Part shown: in pieces, positions 8,837-16,931 of the stretch
Layout: every line of letters begins with the position of its first letter
Numbering within the stretch: the stretch's first letter is position 1
Assembly (NCBI GenBank): GCA_002898375.1
Contig: BEIN01000001.1
Span: 62,001-126,000 of the forward strand
Reading direction: 5' to 3'
Length of the DNA: 64,000 nucleotides
DNA from: a bacterium HR37
GTDB lineage: Bacteria > Desulfobacterota_D > UBA1144 > Nemesobacterales > CSP1-2
The notes under the pieces: model-generated
Database searches by the model: none
What the model saw: only the letters and a program-made list of their open reading frames with translations
Told to the model about the DNA's origin: nothing
Translations under genes and position numbers: made by a program

Positions 8837-9745
8837 CTAGCTCTTAGGATATATGTATGGTTTAATAGCGCTCATTATACGGCTTATGTGTTGTGATTTG
8901 TTAAGGACATAAAAATGAAGACCCGGCACTCCGTTTTCTAAAAGCTCTCTTGCCTGCTTTATGCATTGTCGTATCCCAATCTCGCTTGCCTTTTCATCAT
9001 CGTCTATGGCCTCTTCAAGTTCCTCCTGAAGAGAAGGGGGGATGGTAGCTCCACACATGGAGGTAATACGTTTGATCTGTCTTACCGAAACAATTGGCAT
9101 AAGGCCGGGTATTATAGGAACTGATATATTTAAGGCCTTTGCTTTTTTTACAAAATTGAAATAGAACTCGTTATTAAAGAAAAGCTGTGTAATAACAATG
9201 TCAGCTCCAGCCTCTACTTTTCTTTTAAGGTGCAAAATATCTTCTTCAAGGCTTGGTGCTTCTATGTGTTTCTCGGGGTAACCTGCAACTGCAATTCCAA
9301 AAAAGTTCTCCTGTCCTATAAATGTCTTTTCAAATCGGCGAATGTGTTCAACCAGTTGGTATGCATAAGAGTAACCATCTGCAGGGGCACTAAAATCTCT
9401 CTCTCCTCTAGGGGGGTCTCCTCTTAGTGCTACTATGTTTTGTATTCCGGCCTTATATATTCGCATAAGTATGTTATCAATCTCCCTTTGTGACGCTCCT
9501 ACACATGTAAGATGACAAGCAGTTTCCATATTGTAGTGCTGTTTTATAAGGGAAGCTATCTCAAGGGTTTTTTCCCTTGTAGAGCCCATTGCACCGTAGG
9601 TTACCGTTATGTAATCTGGAGAAAGCTCTATTAGCTCTGGTATAACCTGAAGCAGATTCTCTAGTGCCTTTTCCGTTTTTGGTGGAAAAATCTCAAACGA
9701 GATTATCGGTCTTTTTGCACATTTAAAGAAATCTGGAAAGCGCAT
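8837..9745 (-). CDS. metF: 5,10-methylenetetrahydrofolate reductase
   Basis: An FAD enzyme reducing methylene-THF to methyl-THF for methionine synthesis. The 302-residue barrel has SFEIFPPKTEKALENLL at the N-terminus, VTYGAMGSTREKTLEIA, the folate/FAD contact VALRGDPPRGE and ADIVITQLFFNNEFYF. Length matches bacterial MetF. It is the first gene of a minus-strand operon with ubiE and an SDR. Its ATG lacks a strong Shine-Dalgarno. Confidence 0.96.
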   Translation of the reverse strand: MRFPDFFKCAKRPIISFEIFPPKTEKALENLLQVIPELIELSPDYITVTYGAMGSTREKTLEIASLIKQHYNMETACHLTCVGASQREIDNILMRIYKAGIQNIVALRGDPPRGERDFSAPADGYSYAYQLVEHIRRFEKTFIGQENFFGIAVAGYPEKHIEAPSLEEDILHLKRKVEAGADIVITQLFFNNEFYFNFVKKAKALNISVPIIPGLMPIVSVRQIKRITSMCGATIPPSLQEELEEAIDDDEKASEIGIRQCIKQARELLENGVPGLHFYVLNKSQHISRIMSAIKPYIYPKS

Positions 9746-9842
9746 GGGTATTGTTAATAGGGCTTTAGATTTTTACCCCGATAGGTTACTTTATTAATTC
9801 TACTCATTCAAGAAGCAAGCTTGGTATTTTTACAATCTTGGT

Positions 9843-9870
9843 TTGACCTTGTAAGGGATTTAGGTATCCT
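9843..9870 (+). promoter_or_regulatory. Possible promoter for the 9930 gene
   Basis: A -35 TTGACC (9843-9848) is separated by 16 bp from a -10 TATCCT (9865-9870), inside the 184 bp divergent gap between metF and the small gene at 9930. The match is moderate and untested. Confidence 0.35.
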
Positions 9871-9929
9871 AGTGGCTTGGTTGTTTGCTTATCTTATCTA
9901 ACTGTAACCTAGGTTGTAAGGAGATCTTT

Positions 9930-10163
9930 ATGAGTGAGTCGTGTATAAGAAAGACGCTGGCTACCTTTCCTTACGGAAATATTCAGGAGTGTAGTTGCGG
10001 GGGATACTATGTTACCTTTGGCTATGTAACCCTTAGATTAAGTTATAAGGAACTTAAGTCCTTCACCGAGGCTCTGGAGAGTGTTGTGAATCTGGTAGAG
10101 TCTGACTCTCAGGCTACATCAAGGGGTTTTAGGTATAAGGGTAACTCTTTCATAGAATCCTAG
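9930..10163 (+). CDS. Small CxCG-containing protein of unknown function
   Basis: A 77-residue protein with no recognised family. The ATG at 9930 follows AAGGAGA (9919-9925); an in-frame start at 9885 lacks a ribosome site. Its middle reads IQECSCGGYYVTFGYVTLRL, a CxCG turn between beta strands, followed by an amphipathic helix (YKELKSFTEALESVVNLVE). The lone CxC pair could bind metal with another Cys (near the N-terminus, SCIRK). It stands just upstream of the apbE promoter and Fur-like site, but nothing shows a shared role. Confidence 0.7.
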   Translation: MSESCIRKTLATFPYGNIQECSCGGYYVTFGYVTLRLSYKELKSFTEALESVVNLVESDSQATSRGFRYKGNSFIES

Positions 10164-10194
10164 TTTTTTAAAGATAACCAGGAGGCTTTTTCTA

Positions 10195-10223
10195 TTGACA
10201 TTTCCAGGTGGGGAGGGTATTTT
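10195..10223 (+). promoter_or_regulatory. apbE promoter
   Basis: A perfect -35 TTGACA (10195-10200), 17 bp spacer and -10 TATTTT (10218-10223). The same -35 and -10 hexamers occur before the porin gene at 11309-11336. The expected start of transcription, about 10230, lies at the edge of the palindrome at 10233-10257. Confidence 0.65.
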
Positions 10224-10232
10224 TTAACCCAT

Positions 10233-10257
10233 AAAAATGAAATTGAATTTCATTTTT
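10233..10257. promoter_or_regulatory. Fur-like operator: perfect 25 bp palindrome before apbE
   Basis: AAAAATGAAATT and its exact complement AATTTCATTTTT flank a central G at 10245. The core TGAAATT-G-AATTTCA is a 7-1-7 inverted repeat, the geometry of Fur-family boxes. It begins about 10 bp downstream of the -10 box and ends 10 bp before the apbE ATG, so bound repressor would block initiation. Regulator identity (Fur, Zur, PerR or other) is inferred. Confidence 0.65.
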
Positions 10258-10267
10258 AGAACTAAGA

Positions 10268-11275
10268 ATGAGTTTGATAACACTATTTCTTAGCTTGTTG
10301 TTAACCCAATTGGATCTGGTTGTTGTTGAAAGGGCGTTCTTCGTCATGGGAACCATTCTCGAGTTTGAGCTCTATTGTGAGAACAAAAAGAGTTGTAACG
10401 ATGCGGTATTTGAAGCTTACTCTGAAGTAAAAAGATTAGATGATATGCTAAGTAACTACAAACCTGATAGTGACCTATCTAAGCTAAACTCAGTTGCAGG
10501 AAAAAGGGCAGTAGTTGTCCCTGAAGAGTTCTTTGATATTACCAGAAGATCTATCTATTTTTCCAGGATAACGAATGGGGCTTTTGATATAACTGTGGGA
10601 GAGTTGGTACGGTTGTGGAAGGAAAGTGAAAGTAAAAACGTTATTCCCGATGAAAACACTGTAAAAAAGATCGTCTCTGAGTGTGTGGGTTTCGATAAGA
10701 TAATGCTATATCCTAGGGAACGGAAGGTTTTTTTTAACTCTTCCTGTCTTTCCATAGACTTTGGCGGAATAGGTAAGGGGTATGCAGTTGACAGGGTGGT
10801 GGGGATTCTAAGGGAAAGAGGGATAAGAAGGGGAATAGTGAATTTTGGTGGAAATATTTATGCTATGGGTTCACCTGTTGGGAAGAGTGCGTGGAGAATA
10901 GGAATTAGAGATCCCTGGAATAAAGACAAAGTCATCAGTTATATCGAGATTAGCGATATGGCAGTATCCACTTCCGGAGATTATGAAAGGTATTTTGAGA
11001 TAAAGGGAAGGCGATTTTCTCATATAATTGATCCAAGAAGCGGTTTTCCAGTAAGTGGAGTTCATTCTGTAACTGTGCTTGCTAAAAGTGCTACCGAAGT
11101 GGATGCACTTTCTACTGCTATATCGGTTATGGGAATTGAAAAGGGAGCCGAGTTTGTAGATAGGCTCTCTAGCGTGGGTGTTATGATGGTTGCTGGAGAT
11201 TCAAAAAGTGCTCTTGTTTACAGGAACGATGCGTTTAAGAAGTTTGAGCTAAACCACGCTCTTAACAATCCTTAG
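10268..11275 (+). CDS. apbE: FAD:protein FMN transferase
   Basis: Transfers FMN from FAD to a Ser/Thr of exported flavoproteins, outside the inner membrane. The 335-residue product opens with a hydrophobic export segment (LITLFLSLLLTQLDLVVV). It then has FDITVGELVRLWK, the core FGGIGKGYAVDRVV, NFGGNIYAMG and the metal-site segment ATEVDALSTAISVMG. Its likely client is the FMN-binding protein at 12846, which has the target motif. The gene is behind its own TTGACA promoter and a palindromic operator. Confidence 0.95.
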   Translation: MSLITLFLSLLLTQLDLVVVERAFFVMGTILEFELYCENKKSCNDAVFEAYSEVKRLDDMLSNYKPDSDLSKLNSVAGKRAVVVPEEFFDITRRSIYFSRITNGAFDITVGELVRLWKESESKNVIPDENTVKKIVSECVGFDKIMLYPRERKVFFNSSCLSIDFGGIGKGYAVDRVVGILRERGIRRGIVNFGGNIYAMGSPVGKSAWRIGIRDPWNKDKVISYIEISDMAVSTSGDYERYFEIKGRRFSHIIDPRSGFPVSGVHSVTVLAKSATEVDALSTAISVMGIEKGAEFVDRLSSVGVMMVAGDSKSALVYRNDAFKKFELNHALNNP

Positions 11276-11308
11276 GTATTTGGTTTTTTATCTTTTTTGC
11301 GTGTGATA

Positions 11309-11336
11309 TTGACAAGTGGGGTGTTTTTGGTATTTT
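11309..11336 (+). promoter_or_regulatory. Porin promoter
   Basis: -35 TTGACA (11309-11314), 16 bp spacer, -10 TATTTT (11331-11336). The hexamers are identical to those of the apbE promoter and are likewise followed at once by a Fur-like repeat. Confidence 0.6.
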
Positions 11337-11341
11337 GATTA

Positions 11342-11356
11342 TGAAAATGATTATCA
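11342..11356. promoter_or_regulatory. Fur-like operator before the porin gene
   Basis: TGAAAAT-G-ATTATCA is a 7-1-7 inverted repeat with one mismatch and is close to the classic Fur core (TGATAAT-N-ATTATCA). It lies between the -10 box and the ribosome site of the porin gene, the same arrangement as upstream of apbE. Confidence 0.65.
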
Positions 11357-11379
11357 ATTTTAATAAAGGAGGGTAAGCT

Positions 11380-12780
11380 ATGAAGAACGCCTTTAGCAGT
11401 ATGTGGAGGATTGGTGGTATTTTTCTTTTGATTCTTTTTCTATTTCCATCCCTAGATGCGTTTTCTGAGGATAAACCTGAGGAACGCATAAGGGAGTTGG
11501 AAAAAAGGATTCAGCTACTTACGGAGGAAATTCAGAAAATGAAGTCAGAAAAACCTACTGAGAAGCAGGATAAGATTGAGGAGATAGAGAGAAGGTTGGA
11601 GATACTTGCAGAGGAGATCCAGGATATTAAGTCTGCAGCTGTAGTTGAGGAGCCTACCTACGAAAGAGCTTTTGGATTAGGACCTGCTGCCTCTAAGGTA
11701 TACAGAATAAACAGAGGGCTTTCCATTGCAGGGTATGGCGAATTGGCAGTTAGTCAGTTCAGGGAGGATGAAGATAATATAATCGATGCTCAAAGGCTTA
11801 TTCTCTACGCCGGTTATAAGTTTAGTGACAGAATTATATTTAACTCCGAAATAGAGTTTGAACATGGAACAACGGAAGAAAACCTCGATGAAAGAGAAGG
11901 GTCTGTATCAGTTGAGTTTGCAAGTCTTGATTTTCTCATAAATGATTACTTTAACCTCCGCGGAGGATTGCTGCTCGTTCCCTTTGGGATAATTAACGAA
12001 GTCCATGAGCCAACCACATTTTTTGGTGTTCTAAGACCTGATGTTGAAAGGTTTGTGATCCCAACAACCTGGAGGGAAAGTGGTGCAGGTATCTTTGGAG
12101 AGGTAAGTGATATCATTCCTGGAACACTTAGTTACAGAGCCTATGTTATTAACAGCCTTGATTCAAGGGGATTTAGTGCTTCTGGTAACAGGGATGCAAG
12201 ACCAAGTGGAAACAGGGCAAGGTTTAATGATTTTGCCTTTGTATCCAGACTTGAGTATGACCCTTTCCCTGGAATTAAGTTTGGTGGTTCGTGGTTTATT
12301 GGGCAGACCGGTCAGAATGAAAGGGTAAATGGTAGGAAGATAGATGGGCTCTTTCAAATGTATGAAGCTGATATGCAGCTTCTGTGGAAAGGACTAGAGG
12401 CAAGGGCACTTTTTGTATATAGCTTTTTGGATGATGCAGACCTTATAAATATTAATAACGGGCTTGAAGGGAATGAATCTGTTGGGGATGAGCAATTTGG
12501 ATGGTATGTTGAGGCTGGCTATAATCTGTTTTCTCTGGTTGACTGGGGGGAATATCTACAGTATTTTGCTCCTTTTATAAGGTTTGAGAAGTTTGATACA
12601 CAAAAGAGTGTTCCTGCTGGTTTTACCAGAAATCCTGCTAATGATAGGCAGACCCTAACCGTTGGATTTAGCTACAAACCTATTCCTCAAGTGGTTATAA
12701 AGGCTGACTATCAAAGGAGAGATAACGAAGCCGATATTAGCAGTGATCAGTTTAACCTTGGGCTTGGATTTGTGTTCTAA
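11380..12780 (+). CDS. Outer-membrane porin with N-terminal coiled coil
   Basis: 466 residues: a signal peptide (GIFLLILFLFPSLDAFS, cut near residue 30), and a coiled coil at about 30-90 of Glu/Lys-rich heptads (ERIRELEKRIQLLTEEIQ). A beta-barrel region follows with alternating hydrophobic strands and a terminal Phe (LGLGFVF), the BAM recognition signature. It resembles OprO/P-like or iron-responsive porins, but the solute is not determinable. A strong GGAGG precedes the ATG. With the Fur-like box at 11342, iron-regulated uptake through this pore is a reasonable inference. Confidence 0.87.
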   Translation: MKNAFSSMWRIGGIFLLILFLFPSLDAFSEDKPEERIRELEKRIQLLTEEIQKMKSEKPTEKQDKIEEIERRLEILAEEIQDIKSAAVVEEPTYERAFGLGPAASKVYRINRGLSIAGYGELAVSQFREDEDNIIDAQRLILYAGYKFSDRIIFNSEIEFEHGTTEENLDEREGSVSVEFASLDFLINDYFNLRGGLLLVPFGIINEVHEPTTFFGVLRPDVERFVIPTTWRESGAGIFGEVSDIIPGTLSYRAYVINSLDSRGFSASGNRDARPSGNRARFNDFAFVSRLEYDPFPGIKFGGSWFIGQTGQNERVNGRKIDGLFQMYEADMQLLWKGLEARALFVYSFLDDADLININNGLEGNESVGDEQFGWYVEAGYNLFSLVDWGEYLQYFAPFIRFEKFDTQKSVPAGFTRNPANDRQTLTVGFSYKPIPQVVIKADYQRRDNEADISSDQFNLGLGFVF

Positions 12781-12796
12781 CTCAGGTTAAATATTC

Positions 12797-12830
12797 CCGG
12801 AGTGTGTGGGAGCACACTCCGGTATCTTTT
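12797..12830 (+). terminator. Hairpin terminator/attenuator after the porin gene
   Basis: A perfect 10 bp stem, CCGGAGTGTG paired with CACACTCCGG (12797-12806 and 12813-12822), with a 6-nt loop, followed by TATCTTTT. It lies between the porin stop and the FMN-binding gene, so it would reduce readthrough rather than divide unrelated genes. Confidence 0.7.
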
Positions 12831-12845
12831 CCCGGGTTTCTATCT

Positions 12846-13394
12846 ATGATTAGAGTAAGTTTTGCAGTTATATGCTTTTTATTCCTTTCTCTGGCCTCTA
12901 CGTCTTTTGCCAAGGTTTATTTGACAAAGGATGAGGCTTTAGAACTGGCTTTTCCAGATGCAGATACGGTTGATAAAAAGGTCTTTTTTCTTACAGATGA
13001 TCAGGTTAAGGAGATTGAGTCCTTATCCAGAACAAAGGTTGACTCAAAGATATTTGTTTCTTTTATTGGCAAGAAAGGGGAAAAAGTTTTGGGTTATGCT
13101 GTTATAGATACTCATACCGTGAGAACAATGAGTGAAACGGTTATGGTTGTTATAAACCAGGATGGAACTGTTAGGCAGGTAGAGATACTTGCCTTTTTTG
13201 AGCCCCCTGATTATATGCCAGGGGAAAAATGGCTTGAGCTTTTTCAAGATAAGAAACTCTCTACATCTCTAAGACTTGGTGGAGATATTCCCAGGATTAC
13301 AGGGGCAACAATAACCTCAAATACCATAGTAAAAGTGGTAAGGCGCATACTTGCAACATTCCAGGTTGTTACCAAGGGGGTAATTATAAATTGA
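12846..13394 (+). CDS. Exported FMN-binding domain protein with flavinylation motif
   Basis: 182 residues from the ATG at 12846. A GTG at 12804 is in frame but lies inside the upstream hairpin and adds residues before the signal peptide. The N-terminus (VSFAVICFLFLSLASTSFA) is a signal peptide. The C-terminal FMN-binding domain has DIPRITGATITSNT at about 148-160; its T-G-A-T-x-T matches the ApbE target in NqrC/RnfG, so T157 is the probable covalent FMN site. The gene overlaps the next by 4 bp, implying coupled translation. Role inferred: a one-flavin electron carrier in the periplasm. Confidence 0.88.
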   Translation: MIRVSFAVICFLFLSLASTSFAKVYLTKDEALELAFPDADTVDKKVFFLTDDQVKEIESLSRTKVDSKIFVSFIGKKGEKVLGYAVIDTHTVRTMSETVMVVINQDGTVRQVEILAFFEPPDYMPGEKWLELFQDKKLSTSLRLGGDIPRITGATITSNTIVKVVRRILATFQVVTKGVIIN

Positions 13395-13864
13395 GGTTCT
13401 TTATATCAAACGATATAAGAACAAATAGTTTACTGAAGCTGATTATAGTTTTTACCCTGGTTTTCTTTCTTTTTCTTTGGGTTACCAATTTGTTGTTATA
13501 CCTCAAGATAGGTTTAAGCTATAATTCAGTTGTCGAGTATTATCGAGGAAATGAAGAGGCGTTTAGGCCCCCTAAAAGCTATATAGGATTGCTTGAAGAG
13601 GCCCATTTTCACTTCTTCTCTATGGCTGTTATACTTGTGACATTAAATCACCTTATTTTATTTGCTCGGATAAAAAACTCCTGGAAGTTAATGCTTATTC
13701 TTTCTTCATTTGTATCTGCCTTTGGTGATATTATCAGTGGGTGGTTTATCAGGTATCTAAGTCCTTTATTTGCTTATTTAAAGATTATCTCTGTTGTTGT
13801 TCTTCAGGTTTCTCTGGCCTTATTGCTTTTGTTGATTACTAGGTTTCTTTATGAAAAGAAATAG
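13391..13864 (+). CDS. Four-helix membrane protein with clustered histidines
   Basis: 157 residues starting at a TTG that overlaps the FMN-binding gene's stop. About four hydrophobic segments are visible (near 16-38, 75-92, 100-120 and 125-152). The segment EEAHFHFFSMAVILVTLNHL holds H72, H74 and H87 at the start and within a helix, where haem or metal ligation is possible. I do not recognise a named family. Translational coupling suggests it is the membrane partner of the flavoprotein, possibly passing electrons to it, but this is inference. Confidence 0.75.
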   Translation: MRFFISNDIRTNSLLKLIIVFTLVFFLFLWVTNLLLYLKIGLSYNSVVEYYRGNEEAFRPPKSYIGLLEEAHFHFFSMAVILVTLNHLILFARIKNSWKLMLILSSFVSAFGDIISGWFIRYLSPLFAYLKIISVVVLQVSLALLLLLITRFLYEKK

Positions 13865-13867
13865 CAA

Positions 13868-15517
13868 TTAAAAGTTTCTTGATTTCAGTATGGAGATTAT
13901 CAACCAGATACCTAAAAGAAAACCAGCTAAAAGCCATACCACACTAAAGGATACCATCCAGAGGGATTTTGAAAGAACAAAAAGTATTATGGAAACTGCG
14001 ATACATAGACAGGTAAGGAAGGCAATTATAACACGGTTTACTATCCTCTCCAAGGTGAATACCTTTTTGTGCTCCGGTATATCGTTTGTTTTTACTCCCC
14101 CTCTTTCTATACTGTTTATTGTTTCCTTTAACTGAGGCGGAATTTCTTGAAGCAGTTGGGAGACCGTTACAAAAGCGGTTACAAGGTCTTTTGAGAGTCT
14201 GTTTAAGCTGTATCTTTTTTTAAATATATCTGTCAGGTAAGGATAAGCTTCCTTAAAGATATTTAAGTCCGGATCCAGCTTTTTTCCAACACCCTCCATG
14301 GTGATAAGGGCCTTACACATAAGCGCGTATTCATGTGGTATTCGTATCCTGTGCCTTAAAGCTCCCTCTAAGAGATCCTTTATGAATGTTCCCAGTTCAA
14401 TAAACTTTAGCGGCTTTCCAAAATGCCTTTCACATATATCTACTACATCTGAGCGAAACTCCTCCATATCCACCCTGTCTTCTTTTATCCCTATCTTGTA
14501 GAATATGCGGGTAACCTCTTCAAAGTCTTCTCTAATTATAGCAAGAAGCAGCATTAGCATTTTGTCTCTTGTAGCTTCGCTTACCCTTCCAACTAGTCCT
14601 AGGTCCAGGTAGGCAAGTCTACCGTCCTTTGTTACAACTACATTTCCAGGATGAGGATCCGCGTGGAAAAAACCATCTCTAAATATCATCTGAATGACTG
14701 CTCTAAGTCCGCATCTTGCCAACTCTCTTGGATCATAACCGGATAAAGGGGCCTCTGTTATCTTTACACCATCTATAAAATCCATGGTTAAAATTCTTTT
14801 GCTAGAGAACCTATCGTGGACTTTTGGAAAACATATATCGGAGCTTGAATAGAAATTTCTCCTAAACCTTTCTGCGTTTGCAGCTTCAATTGTGAAATCA
14901 AGCTCTTTCTCTATAGCTCGTTCAAATTCCCTTATTATCTTTACAGGATTGTAGAGCTTAAGCTCAGGTATGCTTGTTTCAGCAATGCGGGCAAGTATGT
15001 AGAGCAAATCAATATCGCTTTTGATAAGAGGTTTTATCCCGGGGCGCTGAATCTTTACAGCAACCCGGGTTCCATCTTTCAAAGTGGCTCTGTAGACCTG
15101 TGAAAGAGAGGCTGAAGCTATAGGGGTTGAATCAAACTCCAAGAATGCTTCCTCGAAGCTGTATCCAAGCTCTTTTTCGAATGTTTCTCTAGCTTCCTCA
15201 AGAGGAAAAGGAGACACCTTGTCTTGAAGCTTTGAAAACTCTTCAATATAGGTATGGGGTATTAAGTCAGGCCGTGTACTTAGTACCTGACCCAGTTTAA
15301 CAAAGGTGGGACCTAGCTCTTCAAAGGCCCTTCGAAGTTGTTCTGGATCGGAAGGAGATTTTATACTTGGTTGTGGCAGAATTACACCAAGGAGCCGTGA
15401 ACTCTGAAGACCCATTCTTTCAATAACGTGACCATAGCCATACTTTGCAAAGACTTTAAGAATTTGCCTTAACCTTTGTATATCCTGAACCCTGGCAATT
15501 AAAGAAAGGACACCCAA
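13868..15517 (-). CDS. ubiB: ABC1/UbiB-family atypical protein kinase-like protein
   Basis: 549 residues. It carries the family's KxGQ region (FVKLGQVLSTRPDLIP), the Ala-rich nucleotide loop (ASASLSQVYRATLKDG) with the ATP lysine in VAVKIQRPG, the HADPHPGNV catalytic segment and the metal-binding YLDLGLVG. Two C-terminal transmembrane helices anchor it. UbiB proteins support quinone biosynthesis or lipid trafficking, which fits ubiE in the same window. It starts at TTG, 2 bp after the SEC-C gene. Confidence 0.9.
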   Translation of the reverse strand: MGVLSLIARVQDIQRLRQILKVFAKYGYGHVIERMGLQSSRLLGVILPQPSIKSPSDPEQLRRAFEELGPTFVKLGQVLSTRPDLIPHTYIEEFSKLQDKVSPFPLEEARETFEKELGYSFEEAFLEFDSTPIASASLSQVYRATLKDGTRVAVKIQRPGIKPLIKSDIDLLYILARIAETSIPELKLYNPVKIIREFERAIEKELDFTIEAANAERFRRNFYSSSDICFPKVHDRFSSKRILTMDFIDGVKITEAPLSGYDPRELARCGLRAVIQMIFRDGFFHADPHPGNVVVTKDGRLAYLDLGLVGRVSEATRDKMLMLLLAIIREDFEEVTRIFYKIGIKEDRVDMEEFRSDVVDICERHFGKPLKFIELGTFIKDLLEGALRHRIRIPHEYALMCKALITMEGVGKKLDPDLNIFKEAYPYLTDIFKKRYSLNRLSKDLVTAFVTVSQLLQEIPPQLKETINSIERGGVKTNDIPEHKKVFTLERIVNRVIIAFLTCLCIAVSIILFVLSKSLWMVSFSVVWLLAGFLLGIWLIISILKSRNF

Positions 15518-15519
15518 CT

Positions 15520-16869
15520 TTACTCAAGCCTGAGTTTCTTACGGAGTTTTTCTACATCGTAGTAAGGTTCACCACGTTCTTTTGCATGCTGGTAAACGTT
15601 TTCAAGCTCCCTAAGTACGTATTCTAGTTTTTCTCTTCCCTTTTTTGTTTTCAGCGCTTCTCTAGGGGTTTTCCCTTCAAGGATCTGAAGGGGGGTATCT
15701 ATCCATTTATCGTAGTATTCATCCAGTATGGTATCCAGTTCGCTTGAGCTTTTTACACCAAAAGGAAGCTTCTTTATCTTTTGGGTTTCTGAGGGGGGGG
15801 ATTTAAGAAGTGATTCAAACTCCTTGATTCTATCCTCTCTGTGGGTAACGAGTCCATGAAGTTTCCTTTCAATCAGGTTCTTGGCTTTAGCAAGTAAGCT
15901 AAGGGAGTAACCTTCTATTGTAAGTCTATCCTTTTCTAGTTCTATAGTGCCTGATAGCTTGTGTTTACCCTTTGTTATCCAGGAAAAAACCCTCAATTCA
16001 TCTGTTCCGCCACTTATCTCATTTAGCGTTTTTATCTTTCTGAGCCTATTTAAAACCTTCTTGTAATCTGAAATCTCGTAGATCGCTGAGGCAAATACAA
16101 GCTCATCTCCTTCAGATGTAAGGAACCTGGGTTTTTTCACAATATCCTCTATATACTGCCCAATTAAGTATCCCCAGTCCTTTAGGTATTCTTGGTAAGT
16201 GCGTTTTCTACCAAATGTTTTCTTATATTCTTTAAACTCTCGACTAACAAAGTCTATGATAAGAGTTTTAAAGGCCTGAGGATAGACCGATATTACCCCC
16301 GAGAAATAAACGTTGTTTCCGGTCTTAAGCAATCTGGCCCCTATTATATCCATTCGAGAAAGCTTATTGGAGGCTGAGGAGTCTTTTACTTGGACAACTT
16401 CTCCGGTAAATATGTCTCTTATATAACAACCCTCTTTTTCTATTATATCCTCAACTTCAAAGAAGCTGTAGGTATTACCCATCCAATCTTTTAGGATGGT
16501 TCTTTCCGTATCTGAAAGTGTTTCACCGTACTCTTCATAAAATCGTTCAAGAAGCCTTTTCCCGCTGTCTAAGAGCTTAAAATCGAATATGAACCAGTCA
16601 AAGAACCTTTCAAAGGTTTGGTCATCTATATCCTCTTCGTTGAGATCTGCTAGAGAAAGTTCCGGATCGTTTTTCCATATGTAAAATGCCTCACCGAGTT
16701 GTGCCTGAATCTCGGGACGGTGGGAAAAATCAACAAGCTTTATCCTGAGCTCTCTTTCTGCCTGATCAAATCTATACTGGGTAAGGTCTACCACCGAGGC
16801 ATCTCTATAGCAGCACTCTTCAGCTTTTTTCCCGCTACCACAGTAGCATCCAGATTTCATGTTCTTCAT
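15520..16869 (-). CDS. SEC-C zinc-motif protein of unknown function
   Basis: 449 residues with an N-terminal SEC-C motif (GCYCGSGKKAEECC; C8, C10, C19, C20), a zinc clasp known from SecA and many other proteins. The rest is mainly alpha-helical with no domain I recognise. A C-terminal segment (DTPLQILEGKTPREALKT) resembles the short end module seen in other SEC-C proteins. The gene lacks a Shine-Dalgarno, and a good promoter ends 8 bp before its ATG. It is probably cotranscribed with the ABC1 kinase downstream. Confidence 0.8.
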   Translation of the reverse strand: MKNMKSGCYCGSGKKAEECCYRDASVVDLTQYRFDQAERELRIKLVDFSHRPEIQAQLGEAFYIWKNDPELSLADLNEEDIDDQTFERFFDWFIFDFKLLDSGKRLLERFYEEYGETLSDTERTILKDWMGNTYSFFEVEDIIEKEGCYIRDIFTGEVVQVKDSSASNKLSRMDIIGARLLKTGNNVYFSGVISVYPQAFKTLIIDFVSREFKEYKKTFGRKRTYQEYLKDWGYLIGQYIEDIVKKPRFLTSEGDELVFASAIYEISDYKKVLNRLRKIKTLNEISGGTDELRVFSWITKGKHKLSGTIELEKDRLTIEGYSLSLLAKAKNLIERKLHGLVTHREDRIKEFESLLKSPPSETQKIKKLPFGVKSSSELDTILDEYYDKWIDTPLQILEGKTPREALKTKKGREKLEYVLRELENVYQHAKERGEPYYDVEKLRKKLRLE

Positions 16870-16877
16870 AGTAATTT

Positions 16878-16906
16878 AAGTTATATTATGTTGGCTTTTG
16901 TGTCAA
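16878..16906 (-). promoter_or_regulatory. Promoter of the SEC-C gene; predicts a leaderless mRNA
   Basis: On the minus strand, -35 TTGACA (16901-16906), 17 bp spacer, -10 TAACTT (16878-16883). Only 8 bp separate the -10 from the ATG at 16869, so transcription should start at or within 1-2 nt of the start codon. Confidence 0.55.
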
Positions 16907-16931
16907 TTTTTGGATGTTACCCCTAGGGAAA

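Noticed and set aside
12804-12845. GTG start for the FMN-binding protein, 14 residues upstream
   Set aside because: It lies inside the hairpin after the porin gene and would place 14 residues before a complete signal peptide.
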